Program-made: the position numbers and the translations under genes
Notes under the pieces: model-generated
Database searches by the model: none
The model's input: only the letters and a program-made list of their open reading frames with translations
Told to the model about the DNA's origin: nothing
Shown: piece by piece, positions 1 to 8,816 of the stretch
How positions within the stretch are numbered: position 1 is the stretch's first letter
Layout: each line of letters begins with the position of its first letter
Assembly (NCBI RefSeq): GCF_006715485.1
Contig: NZ_VFNH01000001.1
Span: forward strand, 434,001 to 498,000
DNA length: 64,000 bases
DNA from: Herbaspirillum sp. SJZ107
GTDB lineage: Bacteria; Pseudomonadota; Gammaproteobacteria; Burkholderiales; Burkholderiaceae_D
Direction: 5' to 3'

Positions 1-35
1 ACCTGGCGTGCCGCGGCGTGCAGTTTGTTAAACAT
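1..35 (-). CDS. 5' end of a divergent gene (partial, unidentified)
   Basis: An ATG on the minus strand at 35-33 is preceded by an AAGGA-type ribosome binding site with good spacing and opens a frame that runs off the left edge after 11 codons (MFNKLHAAARQ). Too little is present to identify it. It would be transcribed away from the histone-deacetylase-like gene, so 36-191 would be a shared divergent promoter region. Confidence 0.35.
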   Translation of the reverse strand, partial: MFNKLHAAARQ

Positions 36-191
36 GGATTCCTTTCTTGATTCCGCGCGAGCCCCAGACGCATGGTAGATTAACGTCAACGGAAATCTTT
101 TTATTCCTGCGTCAACATGCTTCCGGTTCGATTCTATGCGAGAACCGTAAATCGGGGCGACATGGATGAGCGCAGCATACCGACAACGACC

Positions 192-1121
192 ATGAGTACC
201 GCAATCTACAGCCACCCGGACTGCCTCCTGCACGACATGGGCGACTGGCATCCGGAAACGCCGGCCCGCCTGCGCGCGATCGAGGACCAACTGATCCTGG
301 CGCGCCTGGACGGCCTGATCGAGCACTGCAGCGCCCCGCTGGCCGACGAAGCCGCCATCCTGCGCAACCACAGCCGCGGCGCGCTCGACCTGGTGCGCGA
401 CAACCTGCCGCCGGCCGGCGAGCACTATCCGCTCGACGGCGACACCCTGCTGTGCAAGGACAGCTACCGCGCCGCCCTGCGCGCCGCCGGGGCCGCCGTG
501 GCCGCCACCGACGCGGTGCTTGCCGGTACCATCGACAACGCCTTTTGCGCGGTGCGCCCGCCGGGCCACCACGCGCGCCCGTCCGAACCGATGGGATTCT
601 GCCTGTTCAACAACGTCGCCATCGCGGCCCGCCACGCGCTCGAGGTGCACGGGCTGGAGCGGGTGGCGATCGTCGACTTCGACGTCCACCACGGCAACGG
701 CACCGACGAATCCTTCCGCGACGACCCGCGCGTGCTGATGGCCAGCTTTTTCCAGCACCCGTTCTATCCGTACACCGAACCCGGCCCGGTGACACCGACC
801 AGCGTCAACATCCCGGTGCCGGCCCGCACCGACGGCAGCGCCATGCGCAAGGTGGTCGAGGAACAGTGGCTGCCGGCCCTGCATGCGCACCGGCCGCAGA
901 TGATCTTCGTGTCGGCCGGCTTCGATGCCCATCGCGAGGACGACCTCGGCGGCATGGCGCTGGTCGAAGCGGATTACGCGTGGATCACGCACCGGCTGGT
1001 CGAGGTGGCGCGCGAACACGCGCAGGGACGCATCGTCAGCTGCCTGGAGGGGGGCTACAATCTATCGGCGCTGGGACGCAGCGTCGTGGCCCACGTCAAG
1101 GCCTTGGCCGAGCTGGACTGA
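192..1121 (+). CDS. histone deacetylase / acetoin-utilisation family deacetylase
   Basis: This is a 309-residue zinc-dependent deacetylase of the arginase/HDAC fold, which removes acetyl groups from proteins or acetylated polyamines; the bacterial substrate cannot be told from sequence. Visible family motifs, in order, are RPPGHHA, GFCLFNNVAIAARHA, a DVHHGNGT block carrying two metal ligands, SAGFDAH with the third ligand, and C-terminal LEGGYN with the active-site tyrosine. A longer frame opens at 117, but the family start (MSTAIYSHPDC) matches the ATG at 192, so that start was chosen. Length and motifs are complete. There is no signal peptide, so it should be cytoplasmic. It ends 57 bases before an unrelated secreted protein gene. 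Confidence 0.9.
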   Translation: MSTAIYSHPDCLLHDMGDWHPETPARLRAIEDQLILARLDGLIEHCSAPLADEAAILRNHSRGALDLVRDNLPPAGEHYPLDGDTLLCKDSYRAALRAAGAAVAATDAVLAGTIDNAFCAVRPPGHHARPSEPMGFCLFNNVAIAARHALEVHGLERVAIVDFDVHHGNGTDESFRDDPRVLMASFFQHPFYPYTEPGPVTPTSVNIPVPARTDGSAMRKVVEEQWLPALHAHRPQMIFVSAGFDAHREDDLGGMALVEADYAWITHRLVEVAREHAQGRIVSCLEGGYNLSALGRSVVAHVKALAELD

Positions 1122-1178
1122 GAACCTATTTGAACGCGGCAGTCTCTAAACTCGACAACAACCAGGTTGGAGAGAATG

Positions 1179-2051
1179 ATGAGACTGCTGCGTTTCTGCA
1201 TCGCGCTGTGCCTGCTCGTGGTTACGGGGCTGGCGTCGGCGGCCAACTACACGCTGTGGATCAACGGCCGCACCGGCGGCGGCATCGTCGGCAATTACAA
1301 CAGCTGGACCTACTGGGGCCCGTCCGGCGTCGACGCCGGCATCAACAAGAAATCCGTCAACTGGGATGGACGCAGCAGCATCGCGGCGGCCAGCCCGCGC
1401 ATCCGCGACGCCCTCGACTGCTTCTGCACCGGCGATAACTGGTGCTACATCGCGACCCACAGCGCCGGCGACCTCCTGATCGGCTACACGCTGGCCAACT
1501 ACGGCGGCTCGACGCGCACGGTCAGGAATGCGGTGGCCGATGGGGCCGGCGTCTGCGGCGCCGGCGGTGGCACGCAGACCGGCTGGAACATCAAATGGGT
1601 GGCTTCGGCGGCCGGCTCCGGCGGCGGTTCGGAACTGGCCACCATCGGTGCCTGGACCACCTCGGAGCCGCTGGTGCAGGACGTCCGGGTCGCCACCGCG
1701 CGCGCCATGTACAACCACAATGAAACCCGCGGCGTCGTGTTCTGGATGTATGCCGGCGCGCGCGGCACCCTGTACTCCGGCGTGCTGCCGGGCCAGGACG
1801 ACGAGGTCGAGGCCTATCACAGCGCGGGCGGCGTGGCCGGCAGCGCGGGCCGGGCGCTGTGCAATCCGGGCGACTGGTTCTGCAACGACCTGACGCTCGG
1901 TACGGCGCCGAACCAGGGCGGCAGCACCAAGTGGAACAACCATTCGGTGGCCTTCCGCGACGATGGCGAAGACTACAACCACTACACGAACGGCAGCTGG
2001 GGCGGGATCGTGTCGGTGATGCGCAATGCGGTGGCGGCCAACGCGCGCTAG
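1179..2051 (+). CDS. secreted protein of unknown function, alpha/beta-hydrolase-like
   Basis: A 290-residue protein with a clear Sec signal peptide (MRLLRFCIALCLLVVTGLASA, cleaved before ANYTLW). The mature part has a THSAG element near residue 99 that resembles a lipase nucleophile elbow with the first glycine replaced. It also has several cysteines suited to periplasmic disulfides and a late NNHSVAFRDDGED segment that could supply acid and histidine residues. No family is recognised with certainty; hydrolase activity is inference. The GGAGAG site at 1169-1174 favours the ATG at 1179 over 1176 or an upstream TTG. The next gene starts 31 bases downstream on the same strand, so the two probably form an operon. 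Confidence 0.75.
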   Translation: MRLLRFCIALCLLVVTGLASAANYTLWINGRTGGGIVGNYNSWTYWGPSGVDAGINKKSVNWDGRSSIAAASPRIRDALDCFCTGDNWCYIATHSAGDLLIGYTLANYGGSTRTVRNAVADGAGVCGAGGGTQTGWNIKWVASAAGSGGGSELATIGAWTTSEPLVQDVRVATARAMYNHNETRGVVFWMYAGARGTLYSGVLPGQDDEVEAYHSAGGVAGSAGRALCNPGDWFCNDLTLGTAPNQGGSTKWNNHSVAFRDDGEDYNHYTNGSWGGIVSVMRNAVAANAR

Positions 2052-2082
2052 CGGACGCCTGGTGGGACGGCCCTGGCGGGCC

Positions 2083-3360
2083 ATGAGCGCGGCGCGGACC
2101 TTGGCGCTGATATTGGTGTTATTGCTGGGTCTACTGGCGGCGTCGCGCCTGTTCCGTCACGATCCGCCGGCACCGCTGCCCAGCGCCGCGGCCGCCATGT
2201 CCGGCGCATCGGTCCGGTATGTTGCCGGCAAAGCGGATGGCGCCGGCCTGCCCGCGCCGGACGACCGTGCGCGCCGGCGCCGCGTGCTGATCGAACACCT
2301 GCAACTGGTCGACCACACGTATTGCAGCTACCGCGCCGGCAGCCGCTATCCGGCCGGTTCGCGCCCGATGGCCGAGCACATCGACCAGAATGCGCCGAAT
2401 GCGCCGGTCACCGAGATGCATCCGCTGCGCCTCGAAGGCGGCGGCAGCGATGCCACGGTCCAGGTGCAGACGGCGCAGTCGCGCGTTTACCTGGCGGCCG
2501 GCGAAGCGGTGACCTTCTCGCTGCGCGCGGTCGACGCCGCGGGCAGGGTGCTGCCGCTGGTGGTCACGCGGGCGCTGGCGCGCGGCATCACCTACGGCGC
2601 CACGCGCGCGGCACCCCAGGTCACGCTGCCCTTCGCCGACGATGGCAACGGCGCCGATCCGGTCGCGGGCGACGGCGCCTTTGCCGGCGTCCTGGCCCCG
2701 GCCCAGACCGGCCTGGCCGGCTTCGACGGCACCATCCGCACCGAAGTCGGCTTCAATGCGGGCGGCAAGAGCGGCGCGGTGCTCTTCGACGTCATCCACA
2801 CGCCCGAGCTGCCGGCCGTGTGGAGCGGCCCCGCGCGCGAGGCGGTCGAGAACGGCGCGCTGGCCTTCATCCTGAAGCTCGATGTGCGCATGCCCGGCCG
2901 CTACGTGATCAGCGGCCGCGTCGACGATGCCGCCGGCCGCCCGTTCGCGCTGCTGACCTTCAACGACATCCTCGGCCCCGGTCCGAATGACGTCAGGCTG
3001 GCCGTGTTCGGCAAGCTGGTACGCGACCGGGAAGCGGCGCTGCCGCTGACCCTGCGCGACGTCGACGGCTACCTGCTCAAGGAAAACCCCGGATCGGCCA
3101 CCGACCGCGCCCTGCTGCCGCGCCTGGAAGGCAAGGTCCTCACCAGCGGGGCGCATCCGCTGTCCGGCTTTTCGGACGCCGAATGGCAGAGCGAGGAACG
3201 CTCGCGCTACCTGGCGGAGTTCGGAAAGGACGTGGCGCTGGCCCGGCAGCAGCTGGCCGCCTTCGATCCCGGCCAGCCCCTGCCGCCGAGCGAGTGTGCG
3301 CAACCAGGGCAAAACGCGCCCCTGAAAATAGGGGAAGGAGGCGCACCCAGCGTAAAATAG
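2083..3360 (+). CDS. membrane-anchored protein with choice-of-anchor X-type domain
   Basis: A 425-residue protein with one N-terminal hydrophobic segment (residues about 5-20, LALILVLLLGLLAA) and a long extracytoplasmic region. The middle part (VTFSLRAVDAAGRVLP through DDGNGADPVAGDGAF) has the calcium-loop and beta-rich look of choice-of-anchor X proteins. The later part (GRYVISGRVDDAAGRPFALLTFN) continues in the same style. This family assignment is from memory of pattern, not a search. It follows the secreted gene at 1179-2051 closely and is probably co-transcribed with it. A frame extending upstream to 2026 would overlap that gene; the ATG at 2083 sits directly before the membrane segment and is preferred. 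Function unknown. Confidence 0.7.
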   Translation: MSAARTLALILVLLLGLLAASRLFRHDPPAPLPSAAAAMSGASVRYVAGKADGAGLPAPDDRARRRRVLIEHLQLVDHTYCSYRAGSRYPAGSRPMAEHIDQNAPNAPVTEMHPLRLEGGGSDATVQVQTAQSRVYLAAGEAVTFSLRAVDAAGRVLPLVVTRALARGITYGATRAAPQVTLPFADDGNGADPVAGDGAFAGVLAPAQTGLAGFDGTIRTEVGFNAGGKSGAVLFDVIHTPELPAVWSGPAREAVENGALAFILKLDVRMPGRYVISGRVDDAAGRPFALLTFNDILGPGPNDVRLAVFGKLVRDREAALPLTLRDVDGYLLKENPGSATDRALLPRLEGKVLTSGAHPLSGFSDAEWQSEERSRYLAEFGKDVALARQQLAAFDPGQPLPPSECAQPGQNAPLKIGEGGAPSVK

Positions 3361-3391
3361 CGCTTTGAACGCAGATTTTTGAGAATACAAG

Positions 3392-4339
3392 ATGTCGATA
3401 CAATGGTTCCCGGGGCACATGGCCGCCGCGCGCAAGGAAGCGGCGGAGCAGATGGAAAACATCGATGTGGTCATCGAGGTCCTGGACGCCCGCCTGCCGC
3501 AGGCGAGCAGCAACCCGATGGTCGAGGAATTGCGCAAGTTCCGCCAGCGCCCCTGCCTGAAAGTGCTGAACAAGACCGACCTGGCCGATCCTCAGGCCAC
3601 CGCCGCCTGGGCCGCCTGGTATGACGCCCAGGACGGCGTCACCGCCTATCCGATGACGACCAAGAAGCCGTCCGACGTCAACCGCATCCCCGAACTGTGC
3701 AAGTCGCTGGCGCCGCACCGCGGGGTGCCGACCAAGCCGCTGCGCATCATGATCATGGGCATTCCCAACGTCGGCAAGTCGACCCTGATGAACGCGCTGC
3801 TGAAAAAGCGCGTGGCCAAGGTCGGCGACGAACCGGCCGTGACCAAGACCCAGCAGCGCCTCTACCTCGACAAGTTCACGGTGCTGGTCGATACCCCCGG
3901 CATGCTGTGGCCGAAGATCGCGATGGAAAGCGATGGCATGATGCTGGCCGCCAGCCACGCGGTCGGCACCAATGCCGTGATCGAGGAGGAAGTCGCGGAA
4001 TTCCTCGGCACGCTGCTGCTGGAACGCTATCCGCAGCTGCTGGCGGCGCGCTACGGCCTCAAGACCGAGGGCATGGACGGCGTCGGCGTGATCGAAGGCG
4101 TGGCGGCGCGGCGCGGTTTCCGCGTGCGCGGCGGCGACTTCGACTACGAAAAGGCAGCCCATGTGCTGCTGCAGGATTACCGCCAGGGCGCGCTGGGGCG
4201 CATCAGCCTGGAAACGCCGCAGACCCGCGCCGTGGCGCTGGAGCAGCACCGCATCGAGATGGAAGAGAAGGCGCGCATCGCTGCCGAGAAAGCGGCCCGC
4301 AAGGCAGAAGAGGCAGCCCGCGGCAAGCGCGGCACCTGA
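3392..4339 (+). CDS. ylqF: ribosome biogenesis GTPase YlqF (RbgA)
   Basis: A 315-residue circularly permuted GTPase. The G4 motif NKTD (about residue 53) precedes the G1 P-loop GIPNVGKST (about residue 124) and the G3 motif DTPG (about residue 168), which is the order that defines the YlqF/YawG class. The N-terminal IQWFPGHMAAARKE block is the family signature. In Bacillus, RbgA acts in late assembly of the 50S ribosomal subunit; the same role is inferred here. The C-terminus ends in a lysine/alanine/glutamate-rich helical tail. The gene is convergent with the dioxygenase gene, with only three bases between stop codons. Confidence 0.93.
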   Translation: MSIQWFPGHMAAARKEAAEQMENIDVVIEVLDARLPQASSNPMVEELRKFRQRPCLKVLNKTDLADPQATAAWAAWYDAQDGVTAYPMTTKKPSDVNRIPELCKSLAPHRGVPTKPLRIMIMGIPNVGKSTLMNALLKKRVAKVGDEPAVTKTQQRLYLDKFTVLVDTPGMLWPKIAMESDGMMLAASHAVGTNAVIEEEVAEFLGTLLLERYPQLLAARYGLKTEGMDGVGVIEGVAARRGFRVRGGDFDYEKAAHVLLQDYRQGALGRISLETPQTRAVALEQHRIEMEEKARIAAEKAARKAEEAARGKRGT

Positions 4340-4342
4340 ACC

Positions 4343-5164
4343 TTACGCCATGTTGCCGGGCGCCTGCCCGAACCGGAAGCTCGACACCGTCAAGGCGCCG
4401 AAGAACGCATCCTCGTGATACACGCAGGCGGCCGCCTCCTGCTCGGCCGCCCCCAGCGCCACCCACAGCGGCACCAGGTGATCCTCGCGCGGGTGCGCAT
4501 GCCGCGCATACGGCGCCTCGCTCCACTGCAGCATCGCCTGTTCGCGGTCCGCCGGCGACAGCTCGAGCAGCACGTGCTGCAGCCAGGTGTCGAAGGCATG
4601 CGAGGCCAGCGCGCCGCCCGGCCCGAACTGGCGCAGGTTGTGGAAGGAGAGGCCGCTGCCGAGGATCAGCACGCCCTCGTCGCGCAGCGGCGCCAGCGCG
4701 CGCCCGGCGGCCAGGTGGACGGCCGGGTCGTAGCCGCGGCGGATCGACAATTGCACCACCGGCATGTCGGCGTCCGGGTACACCGATTTCAGCATCGAGA
4801 AGGTGCCGTGGTCAAAGCCGCGCTCCGCATCCAGCGTGGCCGGCTGGCCGGCGGCGTCCAGCAGCCCGGCCACGCGCTCGGCCAGTTGCGGCTGGCCCGG
4901 CGCCGGGTACTGGATCTGGTAGGTGTGCGGCGGGAAGCCGCCATAGTCGTAGATCATGCCCGGCGCCGTGCCCGACGATACCGTGAAGCCGTCGGTTTCC
5001 CAGTGGCTGCTCACCACCAGCACCGCCTTGGGACGGGCGCCGGCCTGGCGCCGGATGTCCACCAGCGAGGCTTCCAGCTTGTCGTAGGTCGGGCCGTACT
5101 GCTCCTTCATCCACGGCCAGGGACCGCCTCCGTGCGAGACGAAATACGTGGGCAGGCGGGACAT
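4343..5164 (-). CDS. ygiD: class III extradiol dioxygenase, 4,5-DOPA dioxygenase (YgiD) family
   Basis: A 273-residue protein of the LigB/DODA family of non-haem iron ring-cleaving dioxygenases; YgiD of E. coli cleaves L-DOPA extradiol. Recognisable blocks are the N-terminal YFVSHGGGPWPWM with an iron-ligand histidine, VVSSHWETDGFTVS with a second histidine, FDHGTFSMLKSVYPDADMPVVQLS, and LGSGLSFHNLR. The start at 5164 is the only ATG that keeps the family N-terminus; a much longer open frame upstream on this strand (to 6055) is a shadow of the next gene. Physiological substrate is unknown. It is followed at once by the convergent ylqF stop. Confidence 0.88.
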   Translation of the reverse strand: MSRLPTYFVSHGGGPWPWMKEQYGPTYDKLEASLVDIRRQAGARPKAVLVVSSHWETDGFTVSSGTAPGMIYDYGGFPPHTYQIQYPAPGQPQLAERVAGLLDAAGQPATLDAERGFDHGTFSMLKSVYPDADMPVVQLSIRRGYDPAVHLAAGRALAPLRDEGVLILGSGLSFHNLRQFGPGGALASHAFDTWLQHVLLELSPADREQAMLQWSEAPYARHAHPREDHLVPLWVALGAAEQEAAACVYHEDAFFGALTVSSFRFGQAPGNMA

Positions 5165-5232
5165 GACGGCTCCTTGGAAGATCGAAAATGCCGATGGTAT
5201 CCCATCCGGGCCGTTCGCGTGGCGGGTGGGCG

Positions 5233-6174
5233 TCAGCGCGGCGCCTGGTCGCGCGCCAGCGCCATCAGCGCAAACAGCCGCGCGCTGCGCATCCAGCCGA
5301 GCACCACCACGATCAGCTGGGCCAGCAGGATCGCGCCGACCGTGCCGCCGCCGCCCAGCGCCGGCACTTGCACGCGCGCCAGTGCCAGCAGGGCGGCGAC
5401 CGTCAGGCCGATGGCGGTGATGACCACGTAGCTGCCCAGCAGCGCCAGCGGCCGGCGCAGCAGCAGCCTGACGCCGCCGAACCAGGCCGCCACCGCCGAC
5501 TTGCGCTGCCGTTCGCTGCCGAGCAAGGCGCGGCCGGCGTCGACCGTCGCGTGCACGATCACGAACACCAGCAGCGCCACCAGGGTGGCAACGCGGGAGG
5601 CATGCGCGGCGTCGCTTTCCAGGAGCGCGCTGGTTGCCGTGTTGCCGGCCGCACGGAAGGCGGCGCCGGCCAGCAGCCCCGCGATCCCGAGCGGGATCAC
5701 GGCCCAGATCAGCGTGCGCAGCATGCGCGGGTATTCCTGGGCGCCGCCGCTCAAGAGGGCACCCATGCCCAGGCGCCCAGGCGCGCGCGCAGCGACGATC
5801 GTCATCCCCGACAGCAGCGGCGACAGCAGCAGCGTCAGCGCCAGCGCGACCATGGCGCCGGTGCCGACGGCCGCGCTCCAGCGCTCCTGCAGGCTGGCGC
5901 CGATGTCGGCGATGGCCAGCATGTCGAGGCGCGCCGCCAGCTGGGGCGCGTGCACCGCGTAGTCGAGATTGGCGGACAGCATGCGCCACACCGGCAGCGC
6001 GGCCACGATGGCCGGCAGCACGAGCAGCAGGACCCACCACAGCAGCAGGCGCCATTGCAGCGCGGCACCGGCCGCGCGCAGCGCGCGCCTGAGTCCGAAA
6101 GGAGGGCGGCGCACGCCGCGCAGCGCATCGTTCTCGGGGGCCAGCGACGCCGATTCGAGTTGGGAATTCATCAT
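5233..6174 (-). CDS. multi-pass membrane protein of unknown function
   Basis: A 313-residue hydrophobic protein with about six predicted membrane segments (for example LLLWWVLLLVLPAIVAALPV, GAMVALALTLLLSPLLSGM, VIPLGIAGLLAGAAF, ATLVALLVFVIVHATVDA, SYVVITAIGLTVAALLAL). No catalytic motif is seen. Its ATG overlaps the TGA of the M1 peptidase gene (ATGA at 6171-6174), which implies translational coupling and a shared function. The peptidase-plus-membrane-protein pair suggests a membrane-bound processing or export unit, but that is inference. Confidence 0.8.
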   Translation of the reverse strand: MMNSQLESASLAPENDALRGVRRPPFGLRRALRAAGAALQWRLLLWWVLLLVLPAIVAALPVWRMLSANLDYAVHAPQLAARLDMLAIADIGASLQERWSAAVGTGAMVALALTLLLSPLLSGMTIVAARAPGRLGMGALLSGGAQEYPRMLRTLIWAVIPLGIAGLLAGAAFRAAGNTATSALLESDAAHASRVATLVALLVFVIVHATVDAGRALLGSERQRKSAVAAWFGGVRLLLRRPLALLGSYVVITAIGLTVAALLALARVQVPALGGGGTVGAILLAQLIVVVLGWMRSARLFALMALARDQAPR

Positions 6175-8411
6175 ACGGTCGCGATCAGGGTGAGAAGGGT
6201 TTGCACGATGGCGGCGATATCCAGGCTCCAGCGGCGCGCGGCGCCGGCGTCGGGGTCGATGGTGCGGCTGTCGTCCAGCTTGCTGACGTCGAGGAAGTGG
6301 CTGCGCTGCGGATCGAGTTCGGCCGATACCGCCTTGGCCGGCTTGACCCAGCTGAACTTGCGCCATGGTTCGTCGGCGTCCCAGCGCACGGTCTCGACGC
6401 TGCCGTCGGCGAACTTCACGCGCAGCAGCTGGGGTACCGGCGCGCCCTGGCGCCGCACCAGCACTTCGGTGCGCCACGGGTAGGGGCCCTGGCCCTCCCT
6501 GGCGTTCGGATGTGCCTTCTTCCAGTCGGCGCGCACGCTGTCGATGCGTTTGTCGATGTCGCCCTGCTTGTCCTCGACCCAGGCGCTGCCGGCCTGGCGC
6601 GTGCCCGGCAGCGGCACTTCCTCGTGGCTGCTGAAGGCGGCGATGCGGTCGTCGACGCGCGTGCTCTTGTAGATTTGTTGCGCGAACAGCGCTTCCACTG
6701 CGGCGCGTCGGCCGCTTGCTTCGGCCAGGGTCTCGCGCAGGTCGGCTACGCTCGGGTGGCGGAATTTCCAGCGCCGGTAGTATTCTTTGAAGGCACGCTC
6801 CGTCGCCTCCTTGCCGATCTGCGCTTCCAGGTCGCGCATCGTGATGGCAGTGCGCGAATAGACCGGACCGATGCCCTGCAGGCGGTCATAGGCGTTCTGG
6901 CCGGGCGCGTCGGCCGGGTCGTTGCGCGGCGTGCCCATGCGTTCGGCCTCGAAGGCCTTGAAGCCGGGCCCGAAGCCGAGCTTGCGGCTGAGCGGGGTGG
7001 CCAGGTGGATGTCCTGGCCGCGCTCGCGCAGCATGCGCAGCTGCCAGTACTCGTTGAGGCCTTCGTCCAGCATCGGTTCCTCGAATTCGTTCGAGGCCAG
7101 CAGGCCGTAGAAGTAGCCGTGGCCGAATTCGTGGATGGTGACGGCGTCGAGCGCGTAGCGGCTCAGCGTGTCCGGATCGGCGTTGACGTAGCCTTCGGCG
7201 GTGAAGAAGGTCGGGTATTCCATGCCGCCGGCTTCTTCCGCGTTGTAGGGCGGGATGACGACGGTCAGCGTTTTATACGGGTAGGGGCCGAGCGTGTTCG
7301 AGAAATAGGTCAGCGAATCCTTGGCTGCCTTCAGCGCCGGCGCCGCGCTGGCCACGTATTCGGGCGGATACAGCACGGTCACCGTCACCTGCGGGCTGCC
7401 GGGACCGGTCCAGGTGTCGACCATCGGCTTGGCGGTGCGGCGGTCGGCGGTCCAGGCGAAGTCGTGGACGTCGCCCTGCACGAAGCGCTGGGTCAGCATG
7501 CCGTCCTTCTCGACCGGGGTGCCGACGCGCTCGCCGGTGGCGCCGACCGTGTACTCTTTCGGTACGGTCAGCCGGACGTCGTAGCTGCCGAAGTCGGCGT
7601 AGAACTCGGAATTCAGGTGCATCTCGTGCGCATTCCAGCGCGGGGCGGTGGCGCCGCGCTCGCCCGGCAGTTCCAGCACGCCGATCTTGGGGAACCACTG
7701 GCCGACCAGGTGGAAAGTGCCGAAATAGCCGGTGCGCGCGATCACGCGCGGCAGCTGGGTATGGAAGTTGATGTCGAAGGTGGTCGAGGCGCCCGGCGCC
7801 ACCGCGGTGGGCAGGTCGAAGCGCACCACGGTGTGGTCGCTGGCCGGGCCGCCGTCGGGTTGGACGAACGTCCACGGCACCTGGGCGTCGCCCTGGCTGA
7901 CGCCGCGCAGCGCGATGTGGCCCCATTCGCCGTCCTTGGTATCGACGCCGGAGCGGAAGCCGCTCTCGCGCAGGCGCTTCTCGGTGAAGAAGGTGCTGCC
8001 GCTGCCCTCGAAGGCGTTCATGTACAGGTGCAGGTAGACGCTTTTCACCGGCACGGCGCTGCGGTTGCGCCAGGTGAGTTTTTCGCGTCCGGTGACGCTG
8101 TGCTTGACCGGGTCCAGCGTGGCGTCGATGTCGTAGTGGACCACGCGGTCGGACAGGGTCGGCTCGCTGCCGCTGCGCGGGCCGCCCCAGGCAGTCGGGC
8201 TGCTCGGCGTGGTGACTGCGGCGGCATGCGGGCCTGCCAGCGCGATGCCGTCGGCGCCGGGTGGCGGCGTGGATGCAGCGGCGGCCGATGCCGCAGCCGT
8301 TGTGCCGTCCTGGACGCGCAGGCCGGCCGTGACCGCGGCGCCCGCTGCCAGCAGGCTGCCGGCGACGCCCGCGGCGGCGGCGATCTTGAATACCGTGGAA
8401 CTGAGTCGCAT
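6171..8411 (-). CDS. M1 family zinc metallopeptidase
   Basis: A 746-residue gluzincin aminopeptidase-like enzyme with an N-terminal signal or anchor segment (KIAAAAGVAGSLLAAGAAVTAG), so the active domain is outside the cytoplasm. The zinc site is HEFGH followed 18 residues later by the glutamate ligand in LDEGLNEYW. The substrate-binding loop reads GGMEY where canonical M1 enzymes have GAMEN, a common variant in this subgroup. The C-terminal 150 residues include a beta-rich part (LRVKFADGSVETVRWD). The start at 8411 (MRLSSTVF) was preferred over an ATG 39 bases upstream because it begins right at the signal peptide. It overlaps the downstream membrane protein gene by four bases. Confidence 0.88.
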   Translation of the reverse strand: MRLSSTVFKIAAAAGVAGSLLAAGAAVTAGLRVQDGTTAAASAAAASTPPPGADGIALAGPHAAAVTTPSSPTAWGGPRSGSEPTLSDRVVHYDIDATLDPVKHSVTGREKLTWRNRSAVPVKSVYLHLYMNAFEGSGSTFFTEKRLRESGFRSGVDTKDGEWGHIALRGVSQGDAQVPWTFVQPDGGPASDHTVVRFDLPTAVAPGASTTFDINFHTQLPRVIARTGYFGTFHLVGQWFPKIGVLELPGERGATAPRWNAHEMHLNSEFYADFGSYDVRLTVPKEYTVGATGERVGTPVEKDGMLTQRFVQGDVHDFAWTADRRTAKPMVDTWTGPGSPQVTVTVLYPPEYVASAAPALKAAKDSLTYFSNTLGPYPYKTLTVVIPPYNAEEAGGMEYPTFFTAEGYVNADPDTLSRYALDAVTIHEFGHGYFYGLLASNEFEEPMLDEGLNEYWQLRMLRERGQDIHLATPLSRKLGFGPGFKAFEAERMGTPRNDPADAPGQNAYDRLQGIGPVYSRTAITMRDLEAQIGKEATERAFKEYYRRWKFRHPSVADLRETLAEASGRRAAVEALFAQQIYKSTRVDDRIAAFSSHEEVPLPGTRQAGSAWVEDKQGDIDKRIDSVRADWKKAHPNAREGQGPYPWRTEVLVRRQGAPVPQLLRVKFADGSVETVRWDADEPWRKFSWVKPAKAVSAELDPQRSHFLDVSKLDDSRTIDPDAGAARRWSLDIAAIVQTLLTLIATV

Positions 8412-8535
8412 GAAAACGCACCCCATAAAGTGGATCTTGCTTTTATGCACATAACTATATGCGAGAACGCGACGGACGATCCACTCTTTATGATGACCTG
8501 TCGGTCCACGGATGGCGGTCGACTTTTATCAAAGG

Positions 8536-8541
8536 TATAAT
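8536..8541 (+). promoter_or_regulatory. candidate -10 element upstream of the cobalamin riboswitch
   Basis: A perfect TATAAT lies 7-15 bases before the first conserved riboswitch bases, which would place the transcript start at the riboswitch 5' end. No convincing -35 hexamer is seen 16-18 bases upstream, so this is a partial match. Confidence 0.4.
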
Positions 8542-8547
8542 CGCCCG

Positions 8548-8735
8548 GTTCTGGTGCTCCGGCGTGCGTTCCGCGCGCCGAGTCAAACGGGAAACACGGC
8601 ATGCCCGGCCTCCGGCCCGGCGTCAACGTGTGCTGCCCCCGCAACGGTAAGCAAGCGCCGCCTTTCGATAGCGGCAGGCTGCATCGCAAAACGCGATGCA
8701 GTCGGTCTTGCCAGCCCGGATACCGGCCAGGACAG
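8548..8735 (+). ncRNA. cobalamin (adenosylcobalamin-type) riboswitch
   Basis: The conserved landmarks of the B12 element occur in order: GGTGCTCC-type start near 8553, GGGAAACACGG at 8589-8599, the invariant TGCCCCCGCAACGGTAA core at 8634-8650, a variable stem (GCATCGC...GCGATGC) at 8691-8700 and neighbours, and the B12 box AGCCCGGATACCGGCC at 8713-8728. In this RNA family ligand binding lowers expression of the downstream gene. Here that gene is the TonB-dependent receptor at 8817, so uptake should be shut off when cobalamin is plentiful. The 405-base gap 8412-8816 is explained by this element plus the divergent promoter of the M1 peptidase. Confidence 0.9.
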
Positions 8736-8816
8736 GGGGAAGGAGCCCAAGGCTCTTCCATGACAAGCCGGTGTGCGGGGACGCGCGCCGGCCAAAACGA
8801 ATCAAGAATAAATCCA

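Noticed and set aside
2131..3573. 480-residue minus-strand frame over the anchored protein and ylqF
   Set aside because: It crosses two well-supported plus-strand genes and shows no family motif.
6201..8540. 779-residue plus-strand frame over the M1 peptidase
   Set aside because: The minus strand has the HEFGH zinc site and signal peptide; the plus frame is a shadow.
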